Shown in pieces: positions 8,559 through 16,186 of a stretch of DNA of 20,351 bases. Every line of letters starts with the position of its first letter. Position 1 is the first letter of the stretch. The notes below the pieces were generated by a model. That model did no database searches, was not told where the DNA came from, and saw nothing but the letters and a program-made list of their open reading frames with translations. This stretch comes from Oscillospiraceae bacterium. Its GTDB lineage: Bacteria; Bacillota; Clostridia; Saccharofermentanales; Saccharofermentanaceae. The stretch covers positions 1 to 20,351 of the forward strand of contig CADCQX010000014.1 in NCBI GenBank assembly GCA_902803695.1. The letters run 5' to 3'. The position numbers were made by a program, and so were the translations under genes.

Positions 8559-10779
8559 AAGATCGGACGACATTACTCTTTATCCTCTCGATATGGTATT
8601 GGCATTTATCCTGCCGTTACTCCTTTTCGGTTGCGCCTATTATCTCGGCATCCGTGACACAAAGATCCCGCAGGAGATCACGCTTCGTTACGATAAGTTC
8701 GACATGAGGCTCTTCAGGGGCATAACCGAGGATCTTCAGCTCCTTAAGGATTTTGATCTTTCAAAGGATTACCGCATATTCCTTCAGGGTCACGTGGATC
8801 CGGGCTTTTTTGTTGCATCGATGATCCCTTCGTTAGCGAAAGTGATCCTTTACGTATTCTTTTTCTTAAGACTTGCCCTCGCATCTTTTACGATGCACCG
8901 CTTTTTGAGGAGGAACGTTCCTTTGGACAGGAGCATTACGATCCTTCTTGCCGTATGCTACAGCCTGTCCTCATCCGTCCTCGGAGTGGCATCCTATTCC
9001 TGCGTGATGGATACCGTGATCATCATCCCCGTAATGTTCGATTACCTCATAGGTTTCCTCAGGGATGACAACTCCGTCAAAAAAGGCTTTGAGTTCGCGA
9101 TCACGGTTACGCTGATCTTCTATTTCTCGGGCAGCCTTAACCTCATGACAGCGCTTCCTTTCGTCATCTTCGCGACCCTTTTCTTCGCGATGGCTGTAGG
9201 AACCGATCTTATTAATTCGCTGATCCTCTTTCTTAAGTCGATGCCTTATATCCTGGCTGCCGTCGGTTTTTCCGCGGTAACCTTCGCCAATACGATCCTC
9301 GATTCCCGTATCCCTTTCAAGTTGGACGATACGAACGACATCTCGCAGGGCAGGACCGACATCTTCGATCTTCTGACCCGCCTTTTAAACGGCAAGGGTA
9401 TCGATATGTCGCTTGCATCCGGCGTCGGCCTTTGCATGACGATCTTCATCCTGGCCCTTCTCATAGTCTTCTTTTTCAGAAGAAACATCCCTTTGAGGAT
9501 CCGCGTAACCCTGTTTTCAGGCGTTGCCATATGCTTCATATTCTTCTGCTCGAAAACACTATTCAGATTCGGAATGCTGATCCCGGTCAAGGTCATGGAC
9601 AGCAATTCCGTCTTTTCCGCCCGTTTTGCATTCCTCTCGGCTGCCCTCATCTTCGCGGCGGCCATCTCGATCCGTAACATCGCCGGCCTCAGTAAGACCG
9701 TAGCCGCAGGAGCTTCTCTCTCGATCATCATCCTGGTAGTCCTTTCAAACAACTCCAAAAATGATGTTTCTCCGGGAACCTTTTCCATGTTCTTTACGGT
9801 CATCTGTGCCATCGTTTCATATTTCCTGATCATCAATATCAGAAAGATCCCGGGCTATATCCTCGCTGTCATCGTCCTTACGGGTCTTACTGTAAACCTC
9901 GCTTTTATCCTTCCGATATCCCATTTCGGCAAGCCGACTGACGACGCGGCCGTACTCTTCGACGGCAACTCGGAGGAGGATATGGTCATGGACTATCCGT
10001 TCGCCCAGCTGGAATTCTTCTCCAGGGACAACGATGACTACTACGAACTCAGACACTTTACCGGAGATTACACATCACCTCCGGGAATGCTCAATACCGT
10101 CACATACGCCATAGGCATCGAGCCGTTCTTCATGCCTTTGTCCCGTACCGAAAATGTTTTCAGAGGCGTAGGCGAGAGACCTCTCATCGACGGTGAATCC
10201 ATGATAGAGGAAGGCAAGACCGTGATCGCCTATAAGACCGTCAGGCTCGATTACTGGGAGCAGGATGAGCCTTTGATGCTCTATTCAAATTACAAGGGCG
10301 AATTCGACATGATCATCGAATGCGGCGATCAGACCATCGAGAAGAAACTGACCGGTCCTTGCATGATCGAACTGGATGACATTCCCGAAAACGAGTTCTC
10401 CGTCAAATACCGCATTGCCGATCCTACCTTCAAGTACGAACCTCATTTCGAACTTTACACAGTCAACACTGATGCCCTTGAGGCATTCAGGTCCGAAGCT
10501 CTTCGTGCAGGCGACACATTTGAAGTCGAGGGCGAAGCAACCGTATTGCTCGGCAGACGTTTCGGTTCACCGATCTCCGTCACGGTCGACGGCGAGAAGG
10601 TGGAGACATATAACCTCGCAGGCAAGACTGCCTTCGATCTGAGCGGCGACGGCATCTCCGAAGTAAAGGTCAGCTCATCGAACAAGGGCATCACTATTTC
10701 GGCAGGTTTTGTACTGTTTTCGATTATATGTAGTATAGTAGTAATATTATTATTCAATAAAAAAGAGAAGAAAGCTTGA
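8542..10779 (+). CDS. second YfhO-like membrane protein (divergent paralogue)
   Basis: 745 residues. The ATG at 8542 lies inside the end of the previous gene (17-base overlap), with GGAGGA at 8525-8530 upstream, so the pair is translationally coupled. The N-terminal layout copies the first protein: a first helix (about 15-35), an extracytoplasmic loop with LRYDKFDMRLFRG, a segment ending in GHVDPGFFVASMIPS, and further hydrophobic helices to about 460. An exposed domain (about 470-715) is followed by a final helix (about 717-738) and a KKEKKA tail. The clean YfhO signature (DxxxQY, GLG, SPLN) is degraded, so this is probably a divergent or partner subunit rather than a simple duplicate. The last 60 bases turn sharply AT-rich. 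Role: presumably envelope glycosylation together with its neighbour, by inference. Confidence 0.75.
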   Translation: MFRKLKRSDDITLYPLDMVLAFILPLLLFGCAYYLGIRDTKIPQEITLRYDKFDMRLFRGITEDLQLLKDFDLSKDYRIFLQGHVDPGFFVASMIPSLAKVILYVFFFLRLALASFTMHRFLRRNVPLDRSITILLAVCYSLSSSVLGVASYSCVMDTVIIIPVMFDYLIGFLRDDNSVKKGFEFAITVTLIFYFSGSLNLMTALPFVIFATLFFAMAVGTDLINSLILFLKSMPYILAAVGFSAVTFANTILDSRIPFKLDDTNDISQGRTDIFDLLTRLLNGKGIDMSLASGVGLCMTIFILALLIVFFFRRNIPLRIRVTLFSGVAICFIFFCSKTLFRFGMLIPVKVMDSNSVFSARFAFLSAALIFAAAISIRNIAGLSKTVAAGASLSIIILVVLSNNSKNDVSPGTFSMFFTVICAIVSYFLIINIRKIPGYILAVIVLTGLTVNLAFILPISHFGKPTDDAAVLFDGNSEEDMVMDYPFAQLEFFSRDNDDYYELRHFTGDYTSPPGMLNTVTYAIGIEPFFMPLSRTENVFRGVGERPLIDGESMIEEGKTVIAYKTVRLDYWEQDEPLMLYSNYKGEFDMIIECGDQTIEKKLTGPCMIELDDIPENEFSVKYRIADPTFKYEPHFELYTVNTDALEAFRSEALRAGDTFEVEGEATVLLGRRFGSPISVTVDGEKVETYNLAGKTAFDLSGDGISEVKVSSSNKGITISAGFVLFSIICSIVVILLFNKKEKKA

Positions 10780-10787
10780 GTTAAAAC

Positions 10788-11783
10788 ATGTCATCGGCTT
10801 ATCAGATAACAGACGGAACCAGATTCATAATACTAGACCTGGAATGGAATCAGCCGTTCCCGGGCAAAGAGTACGGCATAGATGTATCCACCCTCCGCGG
10901 TGAGATCATCGATATCGGCGCGGAAAAGTACACCTACAGCTGCGGCGGCCTTATCTATGAGGGCAGCTTCTCCATGCAGGTCCGTCCTAAGGTTTATCGA
11001 AAACTTCATTATCACGTTCAGAAACTCACACATAAGACCAACAAGGAGATAAAGAACGGCGTCTCTTTCGAAGAGGCTTTCCCTGAGTATCTGTCATTCT
11101 GCGGAGATGATTACATCCTTGTCTGCTGGGGCAATTCCGATCCGGACATCCTGAAGCAGAACATGAAGCATTTCGGCTTTGACGACAAGATCGACCATCC
11201 GTTCTTCGACCTTCAGCCGGTCTTCTCACGATTCGCGGGCGAGAGGGGACAGCAAAGAAGCGTAGAGTTTGCCGTTGACTTCTACAACATCCCCAAGGAT
11301 GACACTTTCCACAGCGCCTGGGCAGACAGTCACTACACCGGCCTCATATTCAAGAGCATGTTTGAACACAACAAAGCTCAGGAGCTTTTGGCCGTCATTG
11401 GCAGCTCCTTAAGAAATCCTGATCTTGTAAAAGAGTTTACTTTCATGAGCGGGGAAAGTGACAATTTGGAGGAGACTTATAAGACCGCTTTTGAGTTTCC
11501 TCAAATATGTCCAATTTGTAAAGAATTACTGAAAACTAAGATCGAACCTTTCAGGATCAGGAAATCAGTATATGCTTTATATTCATGCAAAGAGCATGGT
11601 GATTTCTTCTGCAGGACCAGGGTAAAGAAGAGCAAACAGAGTAAGTATATTGCAGCAATGGTAATCCGCTTTGCTACGCAATCCGACTACTATTTGATCG
11701 CTGACAAGGCAGAAGAATATAAGAAATTTGGAATCCAGGGAGAGCCAAAAAAAACGGTTCAGGACGACGAAACAAAAAAATGA
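10788..11783 (+). CDS. DEDDh 3'-5' exonuclease with C-terminal Cys/His cluster
   Basis: 331 residues, starting eight bases after the YfhO-like gene stop, so probably in the same transcript; the ribosome binding site is weak. The exonuclease domain (about 11-195) shows the metal-binding residues: D17 and E19 in ILDLEW, D118 in WGNSDPDIL, then H175 and D180 in HSAWADSHYTG, which is the DEDDh arrangement of RNase T, DnaQ and KapD/ERI1-like enzymes. Such enzymes trim RNA or DNA from the 3' end. The C-terminal part (about 240-275) has C241-P-I-C244, then C267-K-E-H270 and C275, a spacing consistent with a zinc-binding motif. The combination resembles KapD-like exonucleases with an added zinc region; substrate unknown. 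No good terminator follows it. Confidence 0.88.
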   Translation: MSSAYQITDGTRFIILDLEWNQPFPGKEYGIDVSTLRGEIIDIGAEKYTYSCGGLIYEGSFSMQVRPKVYRKLHYHVQKLTHKTNKEIKNGVSFEEAFPEYLSFCGDDYILVCWGNSDPDILKQNMKHFGFDDKIDHPFFDLQPVFSRFAGERGQQRSVEFAVDFYNIPKDDTFHSAWADSHYTGLIFKSMFEHNKAQELLAVIGSSLRNPDLVKEFTFMSGESDNLEETYKTAFEFPQICPICKELLKTKIEPFRIRKSVYALYSCKEHGDFFCRTRVKKSKQSKYIAAMVIRFATQSDYYLIADKAEEYKKFGIQGEPKKTVQDDETKK

Positions 11784-11865
11784 TATTGAACAATAAAATG
11801 TGTCATATATCTGATACAAATGTGACGTAAGTGTGAACTTTCGGTTTACAATCGTAAAAAAGCCC

Positions 11866-11894
11866 TTCTCAAACAGTTTTGATGTTAGTATAAT
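11866..11894 (+). promoter_or_regulatory. probable sigma-A promoter of the pilin-like gene
   Basis: A perfect TATAAT at 11889-11894 is preceded by TTCTCA (11866-11871, four of six matches to TTGACA) at a 17-base spacing. It lies about 57 bases ahead of the ATG of the pilin-like gene, in a 167-base spacer that holds no other gene. The spacer also contains a T/A-rich stretch but no convincing terminator for the exonuclease. Confidence 0.65.
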
Positions 11895-11950
11895 GCATGT
11901 AGTTAAACGAATATCTTTAGAAGAGGTATGGCAGAAAGGAAGTTATTCTT

Positions 11951-13750
11951 ATGTTTAAGTCTTTTAGGAAGAAAGGGAAGAACGGCAAGCGCGGATCAAT
12001 GTTGACCCTTGTTCTGGTTATCGTTGCTATGGGTTTGATCTTCGTTACATCGGCCGTCATGATCACAAACTCCACAAGAACGAGATACTATGACAACGTT
12101 CTTACTGGTCAGGCAAGATTGGTTTCAACTGCTGTAGCTGAGTCTTTCTGCAGTGCATTGGCTATTCAGGAGATTTCTGATGATAATCTCGAGTCGTGGT
12201 GTGAGGACGGTGGCTCACAGGCAACTGTTACACTTAAAAACGTTCCTGGTTTGGGAACAGGCGGAACAGATACACTTGTCACATTTGATTCTGATGGCCC
12301 GTACCTCTTGGCTACATTCAGCACAACGATCGGTACAAAGGCTGACGGCAATTTGGCAACAGAGAACTGTACTGTTTACTTTAAGGCAAAGAGTCCTAAG
12401 AAGAAGGTTGACAGATTTAAGAACCTTCTCGAGGTAGGTCTTAATGCTGATATGGGTGGTTTCGACATTGGTTATGGTCACGACCACGGTTCAACCAATA
12501 CATGTTTCTTCCACGGAAACACAACAATGACTGAGACAGCAGGTAACAATGTATATTCCGATGTTATCGTTACAGGTAATACAGCTTTCGGTAACGGAAC
12601 AAAGATCGAGGGTTCATTCATCTTTGCCGGACCTGATGCTCATATCCCTAAGTTTACAGGTAGCTTGGAAGCTGAGAATGTATTCTTCGTATCTCCTGAC
12701 GGATATGCAAAGGGTTCCGTAGCAAGTTCTGATGCCGGTGCTTCCGGTTATGTAGATATCAAGAACTGGAGCAACACACTTCTTTACAACTTCGAACTCA
12801 ATAAGAGACTCGGACAGAACGGTGAAGCAGGTAACTATATTAACCAGGGTGGTGGAGCTTCCGTTAACAGCACTATCGTAAACTGGGAAAACAATTATTA
12901 TAACAATAACGTTAAACCTTCCTGGGAGAATGTTAGCGATGACTACGTCAACAAAGATAAGGATATGCAGAAGCTCTTTGATGACTATGTAAAAGGTAGA
13001 GCTGAGGCTGCCCTTTCTGCCGAGCAGGCATATCCGTTGACAGACGCACAGGTTACTGCTGAGAAGGAAACATTCCTTGATAATGTTGATGACACATACA
13101 AGAAAATTGCTCAGAAGTGTATCGACACTAAGTCAAAGGCTAGCGGAGCTTTGAATATGAATCAACTTTCATCTGGAAAAGCAGGCGTATACTTTGCTGA
13201 TACATATACAATCGATAAGGAAAAGTCTATTGACCTTAACGGTGAGGATGGACCATTTATATTGATCATTGGTAAGAGTCTCAGATTCGGTTCAGAGAAA
13301 GCTCATCTCAAAGTAACCAATAATGATCCGACAGATGATTCAAAGTGGCTCCGCATTATCCTTTTGGATGGCGCATCTATTGATATAGGTCAGGGCTGCA
13401 GTGGATATGATTCCGGAATCATAACAGCTCAGGATGTTGTTATTGATAGTAAGACATATCAGAAGGCTAACGCTTACATCTACGGTGGAAATGATACTCA
13501 TTTGAATTTCACTGGTGATCATAAGGCATGTGAAGCTTATGTTGGTCTCTATGGTCCTAAGTCTTCTATTTACGTACATGGTAATCAGGACAGTGTTATC
13601 GGTAGATGGGAGTGTTCCAACATTACTACATTGAATGCAAACGGAACGAGCTTGCCGTGGTCTCCAATGCCTACTGACGGATCTTCAAACGATAAGTGGA
13701 AGGCAAAGGAATCCAACTACGAGATCGTAAGATTCAGATACTACTACTGA
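11951..13750 (+). CDS. PilX/GspK-like pilin-type protein with large beta-rich ectodomain
   Basis: 599 residues; AAAGGA lies ten bases before the ATG. The N-terminus is a strongly basic 15-residue leader (MFKSFRKKGKNGKRG), then SMLTLVLVIVAMG and a hydrophobic helix to about 38, continuing as an amphipathic helix with Arg, Tyr and Asp to about 75. This is the layout of prepilin-type proteins cleaved after Gly15. Position +5 would be Leu, not the usual Glu, as in GspK and PilX, which sit at pilus tips. The rest is an exposed Gly-, Asn-, Thr-rich domain, with stretches such as NTTMTETAGNNVYSDVIVTGNTAFGNGTKIEGSF (about 190-223) and 405-560 that look like short beta-strand rungs, a bactofilin- or beta-helix-like pattern. 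The C-terminus ends in YYY. It is a single gene with its own promoter and terminator. Pilus role is inferred from the leader and nearby pil genes. Confidence 0.7.
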   Translation: MFKSFRKKGKNGKRGSMLTLVLVIVAMGLIFVTSAVMITNSTRTRYYDNVLTGQARLVSTAVAESFCSALAIQEISDDNLESWCEDGGSQATVTLKNVPGLGTGGTDTLVTFDSDGPYLLATFSTTIGTKADGNLATENCTVYFKAKSPKKKVDRFKNLLEVGLNADMGGFDIGYGHDHGSTNTCFFHGNTTMTETAGNNVYSDVIVTGNTAFGNGTKIEGSFIFAGPDAHIPKFTGSLEAENVFFVSPDGYAKGSVASSDAGASGYVDIKNWSNTLLYNFELNKRLGQNGEAGNYINQGGGASVNSTIVNWENNYYNNNVKPSWENVSDDYVNKDKDMQKLFDDYVKGRAEAALSAEQAYPLTDAQVTAEKETFLDNVDDTYKKIAQKCIDTKSKASGALNMNQLSSGKAGVYFADTYTIDKEKSIDLNGEDGPFILIIGKSLRFGSEKAHLKVTNNDPTDDSKWLRIILLDGASIDIGQGCSGYDSGIITAQDVVIDSKTYQKANAYIYGGNDTHLNFTGDHKACEAYVGLYGPKSSIYVHGNQDSVIGRWECSNITTLNANGTSLPWSPMPTDGSSNDKWKAKESNYEIVRFRYYY

Positions 13751-13767
13751 TATCAGAGATTCTGATA
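13751..13767 (+). repeat. perfect 7-bp inverted repeat right after the pilin-like stop
   Basis: TATCAGA (13751-13757) and TCTGATA (13761-13767) are perfect complements around a three-base GAT loop, beginning at the first base after the TGA stop. It has no T-tract of its own and lies six bases ahead of the true terminator, so it may protect the 3' end of the message. Confidence 0.6.
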
Positions 13768-13772
13768 ATAAA

Positions 13773-13799
13773 ACGGGCTACGAAAGTAGCTCGTTTTTT
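13773..13799 (+). terminator. Rho-independent terminator of the pilin-like gene
   Basis: ACGGGCTAC (13773-13781) pairs with GTAGCTCGT (13786-13794) over nine bases with one G-U pair around a GAAA tetraloop, followed by a run of T to 13799. It is a strong intrinsic terminator. Confidence 0.92.
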
Positions 13800-13816
13800 G
13801 TGCATAAAAATATGGC

Positions 13817-13840
13817 AAAAAACCGGCCGTCGTGGCCGGT
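13817..13840 (-). terminator. Rho-independent terminator of the leftward prepilin peptidase operon
   Basis: On the minus strand ACCGGCC (13840-13834) pairs with GGCCGGT (13828-13822) around a five-base loop, and a run of six T (13822-13817) completes it. It lies 23 bases past the stop of the DsrE-like gene and is separate from the rightward terminator at 13773-13799, so each converging unit has its own. Confidence 0.88.
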
Positions 13841-13863
13841 GGCAATCTTTGCTGAATTATCGA

Positions 13864-14349
13864 TCAGGATAAAGTGAACAGATAAGGAACGCTCATAAGT
13901 TCAAGAGCTATGTCGTGCATTGAAAGCAATTCGTTATTGTTCTTCTTGTTGAATTCTATCTCATATTCATCAATGCTCTCTCTGCAACAAACGATGGAGA
14001 ATTCAAGGTCATCCAAAGCTTTAAAAGCAGCATAGAGTTTATTGTTGGGATCAAGAAGTTTAACACCTTTATCTATCAGGAAGATCCTGGAAACTTTGGA
14101 GAATTCATCAGCAAGAATATCCAGGAACGCACCAAGCAGTTCTCTGCCATGCTCGGAATCAGTTGAATAATAGTCATGATTGATCACTATTGTAAGATTT
14201 CCGTTTGAATCATCCAGTATCAGGTCAGGGAACAGATTCAGGTTCGTTTCCTGATCTTCAACTACTGTTGTGGAGGCAGAGGTTGCACCCGTAGAATAAA
14301 GATCAGCATATGATTCAAGATTATTGCTTTGGTTTTCCTTGTTTTTCAT
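13864..14349 (-). CDS. DsrE/YedF-like protein, TusA part absent
   Basis: 161 residues from ATG 14349; a GTG at 14358 extends the frame by three codons but overlaps AGGAG (14362-14358), which sits eight bases before the ATG, so the ATG is chosen. Residues 1-40 look disordered. Residues 50-160 resemble the DsrE-like C-terminal half of YedF: NLTIVINHDYYS, then LLGAFLDILAD, SRIFLIDKGVKLL, a CC pair (C121-C122) where YedF has its CGTC-type cysteine motif, and a helical end. Known YedF proteins join a TusA-like domain to this one and are linked to sulfur or selenium transfer; the TusA half is missing here. The gene starts 29 bases inside the preceding DUF6062 gene and is the last of a five-gene operon. 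The likeness is from motif reading, so moderate confidence. Confidence 0.6.
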   Translation of the reverse strand: MKNKENQSNNLESYADLYSTGATSASTTVVEDQETNLNLFPDLILDDSNGNLTIVINHDYYSTDSEHGRELLGAFLDILADEFSKVSRIFLIDKGVKLLDPNNKLYAAFKALDDLEFSIVCCRESIDEYEIEFNKKNNNELLSMHDIALELMSVPYLFTLS

Positions 14350-15085
14350 CAAAATCACTCCTGTCCGAAGAAAGAATCCTCATAGATCTTTGGATAGCGT
14401 TCTTGCTGTTGCCCCATGGCTTATCATTATTCCTGTAGTCGAATTTCAGTGTAAACCATTCAACATCTGATATGAGTTCGGTAAGCGATGAATCTACACC
14501 GGAAGATAGAAGTGGCAGGAAATCTGCCGCATCGTTCTGACTCATATTGTCGGCGCATGCACGAAGAAGTGCCGAGATATGAGGCAGACAATAAGTCTTG
14601 CAATTAGCAAACTTCTCTTTGAAATCTTTATCGTGAGAAAACATCCAACAGATAACGCTTGAATATCTGTCCATCGTGTAATCGAGTTTTTCACATATAG
14701 GACAGGTCTTTACTCTTGCGTCGATCTTGTCGGCTATTTTCTTAAGGTTGGACTTATACTCGGTATTTCTTCCTTTAAGAAGATTTCCCTTGCCCGGAGC
14801 GGCTTTTTGAAGCTGCGGAGCTATATCTGCCTTGATATCGATAAGATGAGTGTGAAGCATAAGACCAAGGCCTAAGCGGTTTGCTTCTCTCTTGTTGAGT
14901 TTGCCCATGTGGTCAGGACAAAACCCCGTCTTGTTCGTTATCTTTCGTGTATCCGGTTCCATAAGGGAAGGTCCCAGATAATAATCCAGATAATCTGACT
15001 CAGCCTTGTTCTTTAAAAAGCACAAGGGACAGATTGACGGCTCACTATAAGCATCATTGACGGGAATCGTGTAGATCTTTTCCAT
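14321..15085 (-). CDS. DUF6062 family protein with tandem Cys/His pairs
   Basis: 254 residues, ATG 15085, AAAGGAGA about seven bases upstream. The N-terminus reads IYTIPVNDAYSEPSICPLCFLKNKA, the pattern I associate with DUF6062, a family of unknown function in Clostridia. Two similar modules are visible: C19-x2-C22 with C56-x2-H59 (GFCPDHMGKL), then C128-x2-C131 with C166-x2-H169 (YCLPHISALL). These CxxC plus CxxH sets could each bind a zinc ion, suggesting an internal duplication; metal binding is inferred. The rest is helical and charged, with no membrane segment. Neighbours are a P-loop/Asp23 protein 18 bases upstream and a DsrE-like protein whose start overlaps this gene's end. Function unknown. 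Confidence 0.82.
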   Translation of the reverse strand: MEKIYTIPVNDAYSEPSICPLCFLKNKAESDYLDYYLGPSLMEPDTRKITNKTGFCPDHMGKLNKREANRLGLGLMLHTHLIDIKADIAPQLQKAAPGKGNLLKGRNTEYKSNLKKIADKIDARVKTCPICEKLDYTMDRYSSVICWMFSHDKDFKEKFANCKTYCLPHISALLRACADNMSQNDAADFLPLLSSGVDSSLTELISDVEWFTLKFDYRNNDKPWGNSKNAIQRSMRILSSDRSDFDEKQGKPKQ

Positions 15086-15103
15086 TTTATATCTCCTTTA
15101 TTG

Positions 15104-16174
15104 TTACGCGTCATTAGGCTTAACGACACGTTTTGCTCTTACATTAACGGCTATCATCGTAATAGACGTATATTCCTCAACGGATCTTCCGATATTTTGC
15201 TGGGCCTCATATAAGACCTCCTGCGCATCAGATCCGTAGAATATGGCGATCTCCAAACTTAAGACGACACCGTATGTTCTTTTCTCGGATTTAAATGATA
15301 CGACTTCCGCATAGCCCGGAACCTTGCTTAACACTATCTTGATCAGATCAAGAAGCGCCTCATCTGATATGGAATAAGATCCGAGTGAAGAAAAGGTAGG
15401 ACGCACCATAGTTCGTTCGATATCAGGAACGACAGGCATTACTCCACGCTCTCGGTCAAAACGCTGACGGAGCTTATTTAGCGGATCAGTAAAATATCCT
15501 GAGAACTCATGCTTTATCTCCATGGAAGGAACCGGAATGGTATGCATTCCTTCGGTCATACGCGTGTTCCTTGCCTGACGCATTTCCTCTTCTGTACTTA
15601 CATCTTCGATCCTGATGAGCATGGAAGGCTGATTGAGCCAAAGATTAGTACAGATCTTTTCGAGCATGGAATCAGATGTTCCAAGGATCATAAGCGCTGT
15701 CGGCATATTCTCAACAAGGGCTCTACGCATTACCTGGGCTCTTGTATCATCGGCAAAAAGAGCCTGCCTTACAGATTCCAGTTTTGTGGGAGCTTTTTTG
15801 GCAGATGTACCTGCTACGATCCTGCTTCCGTTTATGAGAAGACCGTCATCTATGAGATACGAGATATTATTTGTTCTTGCAACTCGGATAGCTCTGGTAC
15901 TCTTACCCGTTCCGGAAGGACCGACAAAAGCAACAACTGCAATGGAGGACAAGACCTCTCTGGTTGCAGTCTCGCTTGTCAGGATCATATCTGCTGAAAT
16001 GACTTCCTGCTTGTGGGAGCGTGGATGTGATTCAGAAGTCCTGTCAAAGATCCTGAGAGTATTTCTGAGCTCAGGAATGAGCACACCATGTCTTCCGGTA
16101 TTCTGACTAACGCCGGTTGGATTATTCTCAGGTTCTATGCCTACAGACTTTTCTTGATCGTCTTTCAGAGCCAA
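15104..16174 (-). CDS. P-loop NTPase fused to an Asp23/Gls24-like domain
   Basis: 356 residues. The best start is a TTG at 16174, because AAGGTGA (16185-16179) lies just upstream; the next in-frame Met is residue 63, which would remove a basic, HPRSHKQEVISADMIL-type segment. Residues 1-60 look disordered. A P-loop domain follows, with Walker A GPSGTGKS (85-92), a possible DD acid pair (109-110) and a helical region to about 260. The last 100 residues (about 270-350) end in VLSLEIAIFYGSDAQEVLYEAQQNI and ITMIAVNVRAKRVV, the strand-helix-strand pattern of Asp23/Gls24 proteins. That family is peripheral to the Gram-positive membrane and linked to envelope stress. A nucleotide-dependent version is suggested but unproven. 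The gene lies 12 bases after yebC in a five-gene operon. Confidence 0.75.
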   Translation of the reverse strand: MALKDDQEKSVGIEPENNPTGVSQNTGRHGVLIPELRNTLRIFDRTSESHPRSHKQEVISADMILTSETATREVLSSIAVVAFVGPSGTGKSTRAIRVARTNNISYLIDDGLLINGSRIVAGTSAKKAPTKLESVRQALFADDTRAQVMRRALVENMPTALMILGTSDSMLEKICTNLWLNQPSMLIRIEDVSTEEEMRQARNTRMTEGMHTIPVPSMEIKHEFSGYFTDPLNKLRQRFDRERGVMPVVPDIERTMVRPTFSSLGSYSISDEALLDLIKIVLSKVPGYAEVVSFKSEKRTYGVVLSLEIAIFYGSDAQEVLYEAQQNIGRSVEEYTSITMIAVNVRAKRVVKPNDA

Positions 16175-16186
16175 AATATCACCTTA

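Noticed and set aside
9246..9836. 196-residue minus-strand frame
   Set aside because: Contained in the second YfhO-like gene, with Arg/Met-rich composition typical of an antisense shadow.
11800..11817. Possible terminator hairpin after the exonuclease gene
   Set aside because: The GTGTCA/TGATAC stem is only six base pairs with a G-U pair and no T-tract follows.
15509..16106. Two overlapping plus-strand frames opposite the P-loop/Asp23 gene
   Set aside because: They conflict with each other and with a gene that has Walker A and Asp23-like motifs.
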